NCBI GenBank assembly: GCA_900469615.1
Contig: UBYA01000007.1
Location: forward strand, 62,001 to 126,000
Length of the DNA: 64,000 bases
Reading direction: 5' to 3'
DNA from: Hyphomicrobiales bacterium
GTDB lineage: Bacteria > Pseudomonadota > Alphaproteobacteria > Rhizobiales > Rhizobiaceae
A program made the translations under genes and the position numbers. The notes beneath the pieces are model-generated. The model had not been told where the DNA came from. It did no database searches and worked only from the letters and a program-made list of their open reading frames with translations. Positions 18,027 to 27,041 of the stretch are shown here, in pieces (position 1 is the stretch's first letter; each line of letters starts with the position of its first letter).

Positions 18027-19217
18027 CTACGCTTGCCTGACGGCAGCGAAGCCCTTTTCGATATCCGCCTTGATATCGGCGACGTCTTCCAGACCGATCT
18101 GCAGACGGATGACAGGTCCCTCTGCCGGTGCCTTCGTGATGCGCCGGTCGTTGAGATTGACGTGCACCGCAAGACTTTCGAAACCGCCCCAGGAATAGCC
18201 GAGACCGAAAATACGCAAGGCATCGAGGAAGGCGTGCGCCTTCGCCTTGAATTTCTGCGGATCGTCGACGGCCAGAACGAAGGAGAAAATCCCGCTCGAT
18301 CCGTTGAAGTCACGCTTCCAGAGATCGTGACCGGGGAAGCTCGGCAATGCCGGATGCAGCACGCGCGCGACATCCTCCCTGCCCTCGAGCCATCGGGCAA
18401 TCCCAAGCGCGCTTTCCTGGTGACGCTCCAGACGCACGCCCATGGTGCGCAAGCCGCGCAGCACCTGATAGGCATCGTCCGGCGCACCGCAGATGCCCAG
18501 CTGGCCATGGGCGTCCAGTAACTGTTTCCAATGCGCCTCATTGGCGGAAACAGTCCCCATCAGAATATCGGAGTGGCCGGCCGGATATTTCGTCACCGCA
18601 TGGATGGAGACGTCGACGCCGTGATCGAGCGGCTTGAAATAGAGCGGCGTCGCCCAGGTATTGTCCATGGTCACGACGCAGCCGTGCCGATGCGCCGCTG
18701 CCGAGATGGCAGGAATATCCTGCATCTCGAAGGTGTTGGAACCCGGCGCCTCGGTGTGCACCAGCCTGGTGTTCGGCTTGATCAACTGCTCGATGCCGGC
18801 ACCGACCAGCGGATCGTAATAGTCGACCTCGATGCCGAGACGCTTCAGCATGGTATCGCAGAAAAAACGTGTGGGGCCGTAGACCGAATCGACGATCAAG
18901 GCGTGATCGCCGGCGGACAGATAGGCGAGAAAAGGCACGGTAACGGCCGCAAGCCCGGACGGCACGATGATCGTTCCGGCCGATCCCTCCAGCGCATTCA
19001 TTGCCTCGCACAGCGCATCCGTCGTCGGCGTGCCGCGCGTCCCGTAAGTGTATTTCTGGTCGTGCGTCTCCATTACACGCGCATTGGGAAACAGCACCGT
19101 CGAGGCATGCACTACGGGGGGGTTGACGAAGCCGTGGAAATCAAAGGGCGAGTTGCCGATGTGGGACAAACGCGTGTTGATGCCGGCGTTCTGCAGGGAA
19201 GTGTCTTTGTCTTTCAT
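18027..19217 (-). CDS. metC: Cystathionine beta-lyase (Cys/Met metabolism PLP enzyme)
   Basis: PLP-dependent lyase converting cystathionine to homocysteine, 396 residues. Family blocks: KYTYGTRGTPTTDALCEAMNALEG, YGPTRFFCDTMLKRLGIE, APGSNTFEMQDIPAIS, TMDNTWATPLYFKPLDHGVD and the Schiff-base lysine in HAVTKYPAGHSDI. The last is followed by the C-terminal AWGGFES-like region seen here as SWGGFESLAVHV. These choices fit MetC better than gamma-synthases. The ribosome-binding site is weak. It is divergent from the aap operon across a 374-base gap. Confidence 0.9.
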   Translation of the reverse strand: MKDKDTSLQNAGINTRLSHIGNSPFDFHGFVNPPVVHASTVLFPNARVMETHDQKYTYGTRGTPTTDALCEAMNALEGSAGTIIVPSGLAAVTVPFLAYLSAGDHALIVDSVYGPTRFFCDTMLKRLGIEVDYYDPLVGAGIEQLIKPNTRLVHTEAPGSNTFEMQDIPAISAAAHRHGCVVTMDNTWATPLYFKPLDHGVDVSIHAVTKYPAGHSDILMGTVSANEAHWKQLLDAHGQLGICGAPDDAYQVLRGLRTMGVRLERHQESALGIARWLEGREDVARVLHPALPSFPGHDLWKRDFNGSSGIFSFVLAVDDPQKFKAKAHAFLDALRIFGLGYSWGGFESLAVHVNLNDRRITKAPAEGPVIRLQIGLEDVADIKADIEKGFAAVRQA

Positions 19218-19591
19218 GTCCGGATATGCCTTTGGCGCTGCGGGGAAGCTGGATTTGTGGCGGCCAAGTCCAGTGGGGTCAACCCCGATCAGCCCGACAT
19301 CACATATTATTGGAAGGCTAAACTAACAAAATTGGCGGCACAAACCTCATTTCCGCGCAGATTTTTGGCAAAATACCGCCCATTTCGACGCCAAATGCCC
19401 ATTTTTCGACCATGGCGGGCAAAAATGCCGAATAAATCCGCAATAATCCGGGCGATCTCTTGACCGTTACACCATTTGCGACTGTGATAGGCCCACTCGC
19501 ACCGGGAAAGGGAAGGAGCGTGGTTCTCCAGGAACCGGCTTCGGGGGCGATACATTTTAACTATAAAACAAATAGACAAAGGTTGGGAAAG
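19218..19591. promoter_or_regulatory. metC-aapJ divergent intergenic region
   Basis: A 374-base AT-richer gap without a gene. On the plus strand TTGACC (19460-19465), 17 bases, TGTGAT (19483-19488) forms a good sigma-70 promoter for aapJ, about 100 bases before its ATG. Upstream, around 19378-19415, CCCATTT-(TT)-CGAC occurs twice in tandem about 20 bases apart, a possible regulator-binding repeat. The metC promoter is not evident. Confidence 0.55.
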
Positions 19592-20617
19592 ATGAAAAAG
19601 TTTGCTCTCTCCGCATTTCTCGGAGTCGCAGCATTGGCTTACACCGCGTCCGGAGCTTCCGCTTCGACGTTGAGCGACGTAAAGGCCAAGGGCTTCGTTC
19701 AGTGCGGCGTGAATACGGGTCTTCTCGGCTTCGCGCAACCGGACGCCTCCGGTAACTGGGCCGGTTTCGACATCGACTTTTGCAAGGCCGTAGCGTCCGC
19801 CGTCTTCGGCGACCCGACCAAGGTGAAGTACACGCCCCTCAGCGCGAAGGACCGTTTCACCGCGCTACAGTCCGGCGAAATCGACGTGCTGTCTCGCAAC
19901 ACGACCTGGACCATCAATCGCGACACCGCGCTCGGCCTCAAGTTTCGTCCCGTCACCTATTACGACGGCCAGGGCTTCATGGTTCGCAAGGAACTGAACG
20001 TGAAGTCGGCGCTTGAGCTTTCCGGCGCGGCCATCTGCGTGCAATCCGGCACGACGACCGAGCTCAACCTTGCCGACTACTTCAAGACCAACAACCTGCA
20101 ATACAATCCGGTGGTCTTCGACAAGCTCGAAGAGGTCAACACGGCCTATGACTCCGGCCGTTGCGACGTCTACACCACCGACCAGTCCGGCCTCTACGCA
20201 CTGCGCCTGACGCTGAAGAACCCGGACGATAACGTCGTTCTGCCTGAAATCATCTCCAAGGAGCCGCTCGGCCCGGCCGTTCGCCAGGGCGACGACCAGT
20301 GGTTCAACATCGTGAGCTGGACGGCCTATGCGCTCGTCAACGCCGAAGAATTCGGCATCACGCAGAAGAATGTCGACGAGATGAAGAATTCGGCAAACCC
20401 GGATATCAAGCGCTTCCTCGGCACCGAACAGGGCTCCACGATCGGCACCGACCTCGGCCTGACCAATGACTGGGCCTACAACATCATCAAGGGCGTCGGC
20501 AATTACGGCGAAGTCTTCGACCGCAACATCGGCGCCGGCAGCCCGCTGAAGATCGCCCGCGGCCTCAATGCGCTGTGGAACAAGGGCGGCATCCAGTACG
20601 CGCCTCCGGTGCGCTAA
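19592..20617 (+). CDS. aapJ: General L-amino acid ABC transporter, periplasmic binding protein
   Basis: Solute-binding component of the Aap broad-range amino-acid importer, 341 residues. The signal peptide is MKKFALSAFLGVAALAYTASGASA, and the mature protein begins STLSDVKAKGFVQCGVNTGLLGFAQP. The SBP_bac_3 motif GFDIDFCKAVASAVFGD is followed by DVLSRNTTW, and two further cysteines (AAICVQSGTT, SGRCDVYTTD) are family-typical. The ATG at 19592 is preceded by GGGAAAG and starts the signal peptide; the frame opens earlier at 19460 without protein similarity. First gene of aapJQMP. Confidence 0.95.
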   Translation: MKKFALSAFLGVAALAYTASGASASTLSDVKAKGFVQCGVNTGLLGFAQPDASGNWAGFDIDFCKAVASAVFGDPTKVKYTPLSAKDRFTALQSGEIDVLSRNTTWTINRDTALGLKFRPVTYYDGQGFMVRKELNVKSALELSGAAICVQSGTTTELNLADYFKTNNLQYNPVVFDKLEEVNTAYDSGRCDVYTTDQSGLYALRLTLKNPDDNVVLPEIISKEPLGPAVRQGDDQWFNIVSWTAYALVNAEEFGITQKNVDEMKNSANPDIKRFLGTEQGSTIGTDLGLTNDWAYNIIKGVGNYGEVFDRNIGAGSPLKIARGLNALWNKGGIQYAPPVR

Positions 20618-20639
20618 GCGACATCGTCCAAAATTAGGA

Positions 20640-20661
20640 GAAAGGCGGCAATCCGCCTTTC
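20640..20661 (+). promoter_or_regulatory. Intercistronic hairpin between aapJ and aapQ
   Basis: Perfect 9-base stem GAAAGGCGG/CCGCCTTTC with a CAAT loop and no U-tract, 22 bases after the aapJ stop. Hairpins in this position usually stabilise the binding-protein message and lower permease expression. Confidence 0.7.
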
Positions 20662-20711
20662 CCACCTCAAGAAAACAAGCCTGAAACAGGCACATTGGGG
20701 AAAAACTCTGC

Positions 20712-21902
20712 ATGGCAATTATTACAAATTCGCCTGAAGGCGAGCGCTCATCCATATCAGCGCTATACGATCCCAAAATCCGGGGCCTGTTCTATCAGGC
20801 CGTGACGATCGTCATTCTTGTGGCCCTCGCCGCATTCGTCATTCACAATACGGCCCGCAATCTGAGCGATTTGAACCGTTCCTTCGGCTTTGGCTTCCTC
20901 GAAGGCCGGGCCGGCTTCAATCTGGGACAGGCTCTCATCCCCTATTCCAGCGATTCCACCAATATCGATGCGCTGATCGTCGGCCTGCTCAACACCCTCC
21001 TCATTTCGGTCGTGGGCATCATCGCCGCGACGATCGTCGGCTTCATCGTCGGCATCGGCAGGCTTTCGAACAACTGGTTGATCGCCAAGCTTTCGCAGGC
21101 TTATGTCGAACTCTTCCGCAACATCCCGCCGCTGCTCGTCATCTTCTTCTGGTACAGCGGGGTTCTGGTGCTGCTGCCGCAGGCGCGGGAAGCCGTGCAT
21201 CTGCCTTTTTCCAGCTATCTCAGCAATCGCGGCCTCGCCTTCCCCAGCCCGATTTTCGGCACCGGCATGTGGGCCGTGGGGATTGCTCTCCTTGTCGCCA
21301 TGGCAATCGTGTTTTTCGTGGCGCGATGGGCACATAGACGCCAGGCGGCAACCGGCCAGCAATTCCATACGATCTGGGTTTCTGTCGCCATCCTGGTCGG
21401 CCTGCCCCTGCTGGTCTTCCTGGCAACGGGGATGCCGCTTTCCTTCGACTACCCGGTCGCCGGCAAGTTCAACCTGACCGGCGGGACTGTCGTGGGGCCG
21501 GAATTCATCGCGCTTCTTTTGGCTCTCTCCCTCTATACAGCAACCTATATTGCCGAGATCGTGCGCGCCGGTATCCGCGGCGTGCCGAAAGGCCAATCCG
21601 AAGCGGCGGGCGCACTTGGCCTTCGGGTATCGGCCATCAACCGCCTCATCGTCATCCCGCAGGCAATGCGCATCATCATTCCGCCGCTGACGAGCCAATA
21701 TCTCAATCTGATCAAGAACTCCTCGCTCGCCATCGCCATCGGCTACGCCGATCTCGTCGCCGTCGGCGGCGTTATCCTCAATCAGTCCGGACGCGCGGTC
21801 GAAGTCGTCATCATATGGATGATCGTCTATCTCGCCTTGAGCATCGTAACCTCGCTGTTCATGAACTGGTTCAACGCCAAGATGGCGCTGGTGGAGAGAT
21901 AA
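20712..21902 (+). CDS. aapQ: General L-amino acid ABC transporter permease
   Basis: Inner-membrane permease, 396 residues, longer than most HisQ-type permeases because of a large loop between membrane segments, as known for AapQ. The segment [27 protein letters not shown] starts the BPD_transp_1 domain. The cytoplasmic EAA loop is [26 protein letters not shown], which contacts the ATPase. The C-terminal [17 protein letters not shown] motif is characteristic of polar amino-acid permeases. It starts 95 bases after aapJ and is followed by aapM one base later. Confidence 0.94.
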   Translation: MAIITNSPEGERSSISALYDPKIRGLFYQAVTIVILVALAAFVIHNTARNLSDLNRSFGFGFLEGRAGFNLGQALIPYSSDSTNIDALIVGLLNTLLISVVGIIAATIVGFIVGIGRLSNNWLIAKLSQAYVELFRNIPPLLVIFFWYSGVLVLLPQAREAVHLPFSSYLSNRGLAFPSPIFGTGMWAVGIALLVAMAIVFFVARWAHRRQAATGQQFHTIWVSVAILVGLPLLVFLATGMPLSFDYPVAGKFNLTGGTVVGPEFIALLLALSLYTATYIAEIVRAGIRGVPKGQSEAAGALGLRVSAINRLIVIPQAMRIIIPPLTSQYLNLIKNSSLAIAIGYADLVAVGGVILNQSGRAVEVVIIWMIVYLALSIVTSLFMNWFNAKMALVER

Positions 21903-21903
21903 G

Positions 21904-23058
21904 ATGCCGAATGCAAATCAGAGCTTCGTCAGCAAAACGCTTTTGTCGCAGCAACCCGCGCCCGCCAGCGAAAGAGGTGTGTGGCACTGGATGAGGAAAA
22001 ACCTCTTCGCCACACCGAAGGACGTCGTCCTGACCGTCCTTGCCATCGTCTTTCTCGTCTGGGCCATCCCGCAACTGGTCGATTGGCTATTCATAAAGGC
22101 GGTGTGGAGCGGAACCGATCGCACATTCTGCGCCACACCCGCTCAAGGTGGAACCCAGCCGGAGGGCTGGAGTGGTGCCTGCTGGGCCTTCGTTCGCGCG
22201 AAATTCGTCGTCTTCATGTTCGGCCTTTTTCCGCCGGACGAACGCTGGCGGCCCGTGCTGGTCGCCATTCTCACGATCCTTACCTTCGTGCCGCTAATGA
22301 TCCCGTCGGTCCCGAGGAAAGGGATGACCTTGCTTCTGGCGTTCATCGTGCTGCCGGTCGTATCGTTCTTCCTGCTGCATGGTGGATTTGGCCTCGAAGT
22401 CGTGGGGACCGAGAGATGGGGCGGTCTGATGGTGACGCTGGTGATTGCCTTCGTCGCAATCGCGGTCTCCTTTCCGTGCGGCATCGTGCTTGCGCTCGGA
22501 CGCCGCTCGAAAATGCCCGTCGTCCGCATGCTGTGCGTGATCTTCATCGAAGTCATCCGCGGCGTGCCGCTGATCACGGTGCTGTTCATGGCCAGCTACA
22601 TGCTGCCGCTATTCATGCCGCAGGGCTGGACGGTGGACAAGCTGCTGCGCGCCGTGGTCGGCGTTGCGATCTTCACCTCGGCCTATATGGCCGAAGTCTT
22701 CCGCGGCGGCCTGCAGGCCGTACCCAAAGGTCAGTTCGAAGGGGCCGATTCGCTCGGTCTCAGCTACTGGCAGAAGATGCGGCTCATCGTGCTGCCTCAG
22801 GCCATCAAGCTGGTCATTCCGAGCATCGTGAACTCCTATATCAGCATGTTCAAGGACACGTCGCTCGTGGCAATCGTCGGCATGTTCGACCTGCTCGGCA
22901 TCGTTCGCCAGAATTTTTCGGATGCGAATTGGGCCACCGCCGTGACACCGGTGACGGGACTGATTTTCGCCGGCTTCATTTTTTGGCTGTTCTGCTTCGG
23001 CATGTCGCGCTATTCAGGTTTCGTGGAGCGCCATCTCGACACCGGCCACAAGCGATAA
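21904..23058 (+). CDS. aapM: General L-amino acid ABC transporter permease
   Basis: Second permease of the Aap heterodimer, 384 residues. A long N-terminal region with extra membrane segments precedes the transport domain. [23 protein letters not shown] and the EAA loop [25 protein letters not shown] mark BPD_transp_1. [18 protein letters not shown] is the partner of the matching motif in AapQ. The C-terminus ([18 protein letters not shown]) is usual for AapM. It is separated by one base from aapQ and 19 bases from aapP, so one transcript. Confidence 0.94.
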   Translation: MPNANQSFVSKTLLSQQPAPASERGVWHWMRKNLFATPKDVVLTVLAIVFLVWAIPQLVDWLFIKAVWSGTDRTFCATPAQGGTQPEGWSGACWAFVRAKFVVFMFGLFPPDERWRPVLVAILTILTFVPLMIPSVPRKGMTLLLAFIVLPVVSFFLLHGGFGLEVVGTERWGGLMVTLVIAFVAIAVSFPCGIVLALGRRSKMPVVRMLCVIFIEVIRGVPLITVLFMASYMLPLFMPQGWTVDKLLRAVVGVAIFTSAYMAEVFRGGLQAVPKGQFEGADSLGLSYWQKMRLIVLPQAIKLVIPSIVNSYISMFKDTSLVAIVGMFDLLGIVRQNFSDANWATAVTPVTGLIFAGFIFWLFCFGMSRYSGFVERHLDTGHKR

Positions 23059-23077
23059 GAATTGAGGGAAATATAAA

Positions 23078-23851
23078 ATGGCTGAAGCCCAACCGAAAAA
23101 AATGACCGTTTCCGAGACCGAGGTCGCGGTTGAAATGAGGAACATGAACAAGTGGTACGGCGATTTCCACGTACTGCGCGACATCAATCTCAAGGTCATG
23201 CGCGGCGAGCGCATCGTCATTGCCGGCCCATCCGGCTCAGGCAAGTCGACGATGATCCGCTGCATCAACCGGCTGGAGGAACATCAGAAGGGCAGCATCG
23301 TCGTCGACGGCGTGGAACTGACCAACGACCTGAAGAAGATCGATGAAGTCCGACGCGAAGTCGGCATGGTGTTCCAGCACTTCAACCTCTTCCCGCACCT
23401 GACCATTCTGGAAAACTGCACGCTGGCGCCGATCTGGGTGCGCAAGATGCCGAAGAAGCAGGCGGAAGAGATCGCCATGCACTTCCTCACCCGCGTCAAG
23501 ATCCCCGAGCAGGCAAAGAAATATCCCGGCCAGCTTTCCGGCGGCCAGCAGCAGCGCGTGGCGATCGCCCGCTCGCTCTGCATGAATCCGAAGATCATGC
23601 TGTTCGACGAGCCGACCTCGGCGCTCGATCCGGAAATGATCAAGGAAGTGCTGGACACCATGGTCGGCCTTGCCGAAGAAGGCATGACGATGCTGTGCGT
23701 GACTCACGAAATGGGCTTTGCCCGCCAGGTCGCCAACCGCGTCATCTTCATGGACCAGGGCCAGATCGTCGAACAGAATTCGCCGAAGGAATTCTTCGAC
23801 AATCCGCAGCACGAGCGCACCAAGCTGTTCCTGAGCCAGATCCTGCACTGA
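23078..23851 (+). CDS. aapP: General L-amino acid ABC transporter ATP-binding protein
   Basis: Cytoplasmic ATPase of the Aap importer, 257 residues. Walker A is GPSGSGKST, the Q-loop is [11 protein letters not shown], the ABC signature is [15 protein letters not shown], Walker B is [14 protein letters not shown], and the H-loop is CVTHEMGFA. The substrate-specific family is clear from [21 protein letters not shown]. It is the last gene of aapJQMP, with a terminator just downstream. The ribosome-binding site is GAGGGAAA. Confidence 0.96.
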   Translation: MAEAQPKKMTVSETEVAVEMRNMNKWYGDFHVLRDINLKVMRGERIVIAGPSGSGKSTMIRCINRLEEHQKGSIVVDGVELTNDLKKIDEVRREVGMVFQHFNLFPHLTILENCTLAPIWVRKMPKKQAEEIAMHFLTRVKIPEQAKKYPGQLSGGQQQRVAIARSLCMNPKIMLFDEPTSALDPEMIKEVLDTMVGLAEEGMTMLCVTHEMGFARQVANRVIFMDQGQIVEQNSPKEFFDNPQHERTKLFLSQILH

Positions 23852-23878
23852 TCACTGTACAGCTCGCATGAAACGAGA

Positions 23879-23909
23879 CCCGCCGCTGCCTCGCAGCCGG
23901 CGGGTTTTT
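23879..23909 (+). terminator. Terminator of the aap operon
   Basis: GC-rich stem CCCGCCGCTG/CAGCCGGCGGG with one bulged base, followed directly by TTTTT, 28 bases after the aapP stop. Confidence 0.88.
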
Positions 23910-23949
23910 CATGAGCAGCCTTCGTTGGCAAGATGGCGTCGCAAGCCGG

Positions 23950-24411
23950 TCAGCGCAGCGGCAGGGCGTATGTCTGTTTGACAATCTGGCTCGGCACATC
24001 GGTTTTGACGTTCTGGATGCCGTTGACCTTCGTCAGGTGCGTGGACTGAAACTGCCTGTAATCGTCCAGATCTGAAACGGCGACATGCAGCAATGCGTCG
24101 CTTTCCCCCAGCATAATGTAGCATTCCATCACCTGCGGCAGCGTCTTCATGGCGGCGATAAAGCGGTCGATCGTTTCCGCATCCTGCGCCGTCAGCCAGA
24201 CGCGGGCAAACATCGAAAGCGGCAGGCCCGCCTTGACCGGGTTCACGACAGCGACATAGCGATCGATAATGCCGGCATCTTCGAGCAGCTTGACACGACG
24301 CAGGCACGGCGATGGCGAAAGCCCCACCTCCTTCGCCAGCTCCACATTCTGAATTCGCCCATTGCGCTGCAAGGCACGCAGAATGCGCTTGTCGATCTCA
24401 TCTAGTCTCAT
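23950..24411 (-). CDS. Lrp/AsnC family transcriptional regulator
   Basis: DNA-binding regulator that usually senses an amino acid, 153 residues. The N-terminal HTH is LDEIDKRILRALQRNGRIQNVELAKEVGLSPSPCLRRVKLLEDAGII. The C-terminal RAM ligand-binding domain contains MECYIMLGESDALLHVAVSDLDDYRQF. It is divergently transcribed from a LysE-type exporter 110 bases away, an arrangement in which the regulator commonly controls the exporter and itself. It follows the aap terminator, so control of aap is possible but not shown. Confidence 0.93.
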   Translation of the reverse strand: MRLDEIDKRILRALQRNGRIQNVELAKEVGLSPSPCLRRVKLLEDAGIIDRYVAVVNPVKAGLPLSMFARVWLTAQDAETIDRFIAAMKTLPQVMECYIMLGESDALLHVAVSDLDDYRQFQSTHLTKVNGIQNVKTDVPSQIVKQTYALPLR

Positions 24412-24451
24412 TGGGATTTCCTATCGAAAAACTGCGATTCATAGAATTCAA

Positions 24452-24477
24452 TGCCAATAATCTTGCAGAATTTGGCA
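24452..24477. promoter_or_regulatory. Candidate operator between the lrp-like gene and lysE-like gene
   Basis: Interrupted inverted repeat TGCCAA (24452-24457) and TTGGCA (24472-24477) in the AT-rich divergent spacer. Symmetric sites of this size suit a dimeric Lrp-type regulator. Assignment is inference. Confidence 0.4.
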
Positions 24478-24521
24478 TCTTCGCAAGCCGATTGCGCCGA
24501 TGAATCGGTAGGCTTTCCTGC

Positions 24522-25133
24522 ATGGAAAACGCCAATCTCGTTCTCTTTGCAGCCACCGTGCTGCCGCTCATCTGTACACCCGGCCCGGACATGCTCTTCG
24601 TGGCATCCCAGGCAATCTCGGGAGGCGCCTCCGCGGGTCTGCGATCGACCGCAGGCATCTGCATCGGCTATATCGTCCATTCGACGCTGGCGGCATTCGG
24701 GGTGGCCGCCATCATCGCAACCTCTCCGATCTTGTTCGCCGTGCTGCGCTGGCTGGGCATAGGCTACCTGAGCTACCTCGCCTTCCGGCTCATCGCATCC
24801 TCCATGAGCGCCGGCGGCACTACATCGCTACCCTCAAGGATCGCAGCCAACAGATTTTGGCGCGGCTTTCTGACCGCCGTTCTCAATCCCAAAGGCATGA
24901 TGATCTATTTTGCCATCCTGCCGCAGTTTCTGACGCACGATGAGAGCATCGTCCTGCAAGCCTCGCTGCTCTCGGCAATCTTCATCGGCCTATGCGGGAT
25001 TGGCTATGCATTGCTTAGCCTCGCCATCGCGGCCGTCGGTTCTCGTGGAAATTTCAGCGATCGCCACAGGAGATGGATCGAAGGTATTGCCGGCGGACTG
25101 TTGCTTGTCGCAGCCGGGCGGCTGGCAACGTGA
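24522..25133 (+). CDS. LysE/RhtB family amino-acid exporter
   Basis: Inner-membrane exporter of amino acids or derivatives, 203 residues with about six hydrophobic segments. The family start motif CTPGPDMLFVASQAISGGASAGL and the middle GFLTAVLNPKGMMIYFAILPQF are both intact. Divergent from an Lrp-type regulator, which supports amino-acid-responsive export. The substrate is not identifiable; RhtB-like threonine/homoserine or branched-chain exporters are the nearest types. Confidence 0.92.
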   Translation: MENANLVLFAATVLPLICTPGPDMLFVASQAISGGASAGLRSTAGICIGYIVHSTLAAFGVAAIIATSPILFAVLRWLGIGYLSYLAFRLIASSMSAGGTTSLPSRIAANRFWRGFLTAVLNPKGMMIYFAILPQFLTHDESIVLQASLLSAIFIGLCGIGYALLSLAIAAVGSRGNFSDRHRRWIEGIAGGLLLVAAGRLAT

Positions 25134-25223
25134 ACAAGCCATATGGCGCTTCGCGTGAGACGCGATATAGTATCCGCCACCGCGAACAATGCGGGATTCA
25201 CGAAACGTCGGGGGAAGCGGGCC

Positions 25224-25385
25224 GTGAAAAGAAGCGATCGGATCATCGGTGGGCTCGCGCTCTTGAGCGCCGCCATCATCATTATCAAGCTGGCCGGGGC
25301 GATATCCGGTCAAGACCTCATTCAGATGGCCGTCGACGCCACGAGACCGAAAGATGCCGGCGGCTGGCCGGGAGTGCTGAACTGA
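25224..25385 (+). CDS. Possible small single-pass membrane protein
   Basis: A GTG at 25224 preceded by GGGGAAG would give 53 residues: KRSDRI, then the hydrophobic run IIGGLALLSAAIIIIKLAGAI, then a polar tail ending PGVLN. An ATG at 25143 is also in frame but adds an Arg-rich stretch without a ribosome-binding site. I recognise no family. It could be a chance frame. Confidence 0.4.
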   Translation: MKRSDRIIGGLALLSAAIIIIKLAGAISGQDLIQMAVDATRPKDAGGWPGVLN

Positions 25386-25532
25386 GTGCCCATATTAGAT
25401 GGCGGCCACGCCAAGGATCGACAATTGCGTCCGAACGTCTCGAGTGCATGCGGGTCCGGCTTTGCCGAAGCCGATGATTGTCACCGGACCAGGCGTCTGC
25501 CATTGTACTGACGCAAGACAGGAGATCCCAAA

Positions 25533-25748
25533 ATGGATTTGGCGAAACTTCGCGAGAGCCACAAGAAAAAGCTCGCCGAATATGAGCAGCGCCTCAAGCA
25601 CATCGACGACAGTGATACGCGCCACTTCCGACAGGAAGGGGACGGACCACTCTCCGACATCACCGAAGAGATCAAGGCCGAGTATCACCGGCACATCCAG
25701 ACCTACGCAGCAATCATCGCTGAAATAGATGCCATTCTCGGTGTCTAA
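25533..25748 (+). CDS. Small hypothetical protein
   Basis: A 71-residue, charged, largely helical protein (LRESHKKKLAEYEQRLKHIDD, then EEIKAEYHRHIQTYAAIIAEIDAIL). CAGGAG stands seven bases before the ATG, which is good support for translation. No domain is recognised. The regular spacing of hydrophobic residues in both halves suggests a helical hairpin or short coiled coil. The gap from 25749 to the tRNA shows nothing else. Confidence 0.6.
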   Translation: MDLAKLRESHKKKLAEYEQRLKHIDDSDTRHFRQEGDGPLSDITEEIKAEYHRHIQTYAAIIAEIDAILGV

Positions 25749-25933
25749 ATTATGCGAAGTTGCTTCCTGCTCTTCGGTTGAAGGAGGAGCAATCAGATCC
25801 AGAATCTGTCACTTTGCCGCTCAACCAGGCCTGATGAGGCAGGCAGTGGAAATCGTGCCCAACTCCTGCGCCTGGAAGGCTCCGGCTCTATCACACAGAT
25901 CAGGCTTGAACTGGCGCTAAGTCATTGAAAAGA

Positions 25934-26010
25934 TGGCGACCCCTGCAGGATTCGAACCTGCGACCACATGCTTAGAAGGCAAGTGCTCTATCCAGCTGAG
26001 CTAAGGGGCC
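25934..26010 (-). tRNA. tRNA-Arg (anticodon TCT)
   Basis: A 77-base cloverleaf including encoded CCA: acceptor GGCCCCT/AGGGGTC, D arm GCTC/GAGC, anticodon loop CTTCTAA giving TCT, and T arm GCAGG-TTCGAAT-CCTGC. The anticodon stem CTTGC/GCATG has a U-U mismatch at 28-42. Confidence 0.95.
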
Positions 26011-26099
26011 GTAAGGCCAGGCCGCAACGAGATGCGACCGCCAACACATGCCTGAATCCGCCTTCAAACTCAATGGGCGGCGTTCAATAAGTGCCTGCC

Positions 26100-26405
26100 T
26101 CAGTGAGTCCAGGGCTGGATGCGGTTGAAGCGGAAGTTGTCGGAATAAGACACGACCTGGCGGATAGGATCCTTAGGCAGGATGACCCGATAGTCGATAC
26201 CGTTGCGCTTGGCGTAATCTTCCGCCTGCTCCTGCGTCTCGAACGTCAGCTTGAGCTGCTGGCGCGTATCGGCCGACGAGGTATAACCCATGATCGGATC
26301 GATCTTGCGCGGGATTTCCTGATCGAACTCCAGAACCCACAGATGGGTCTTGGCCTTGCCGGATTGCATGGCGGTCTTTGCGGGACGATAAATCTTGGCA
26401 GGCAT
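26100..26405 (-). CDS. ETC complex I accessory subunit, NDUFS4-like
   Basis: A 101-residue homologue of the 18-kDa (NDUFS4/AQDQ) subunit of mitochondrial complex I, found in Alphaproteobacteria. The family run KTHLWVLEFDQEIPRKIDPIMGYTSSADTRQQLKLTF and the closing YSDNFRFNRIQPWTH are visible. The start at 26405 (MPAKIYRPAKTAMQSG) is where the family begins; the frame extends 28 codons further upstream without similarity. Peripheral to the matrix/cytoplasmic arm of NADH dehydrogenase. Confidence 0.9.
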   Translation of the reverse strand: MPAKIYRPAKTAMQSGKAKTHLWVLEFDQEIPRKIDPIMGYTSSADTRQQLKLTFETQEQAEDYAKRNGIDYRVILPKDPIRQVVSYSDNFRFNRIQPWTH

Positions 26406-26800
26406 TGCTGCAGCGCCTCCGAATAAAGCGGGAGCGACCCGCCATTGTGCTTCACTTGTCTCGCCGCGGCCCTTTCGGGTCGAGCGCATATCGATTTTTG
26501 ATTAGCTGCGAATCCCTTGGTTTTCAAGCAAAAACGCGCCGAAAAATCGCGGGCGGCGGATGCGGCTTTCAAACTGTTTGCAAAGCCTTGCCCGGAAGAC
26601 GATCGGATTGAGATCGCGCCGCATGTGGTAACAACATATCCGGTTTGGCGCCAGAGCGTTGGGGGCGCGGGACGACCGCGCGGCGCAATATCTATCCTTG
26701 CCCGAAATTATTCCGGCGAGAGGAACATCGGCTCATGATGCACAAACGATGTCGCCGCCACAACCGGCAGGAATTCTATTAAGAACTGAGGATATTTAAA
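26406..26800. other. Gap without a recognised gene
   Basis: About 395 bases between the NDUFS4-like gene and tRNA-Pro. Open frames here are short and lack ribosome-binding sites. It must hold the NDUFS4-like gene's promoter at its left end. No repeats or terminators were noticed. Confidence 0.5.
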
Positions 26801-26877
<77 letters not shown>

Positions 26878-27041
26878 TACCGTGAGCATGATCACCGCAA
26901 TATCGCCCTTGCGCGAGTGGGATCATGTTTTATTCCGCACTGCCCAAGCGCGGGCTCTGCGGAACGAGTGGGGAGATACACGGTTCATCTGCCTGCTGCA
27001 ACAGCTAAAATCACATCCGGCAGGTCTTCCCCGGTGAAAAT

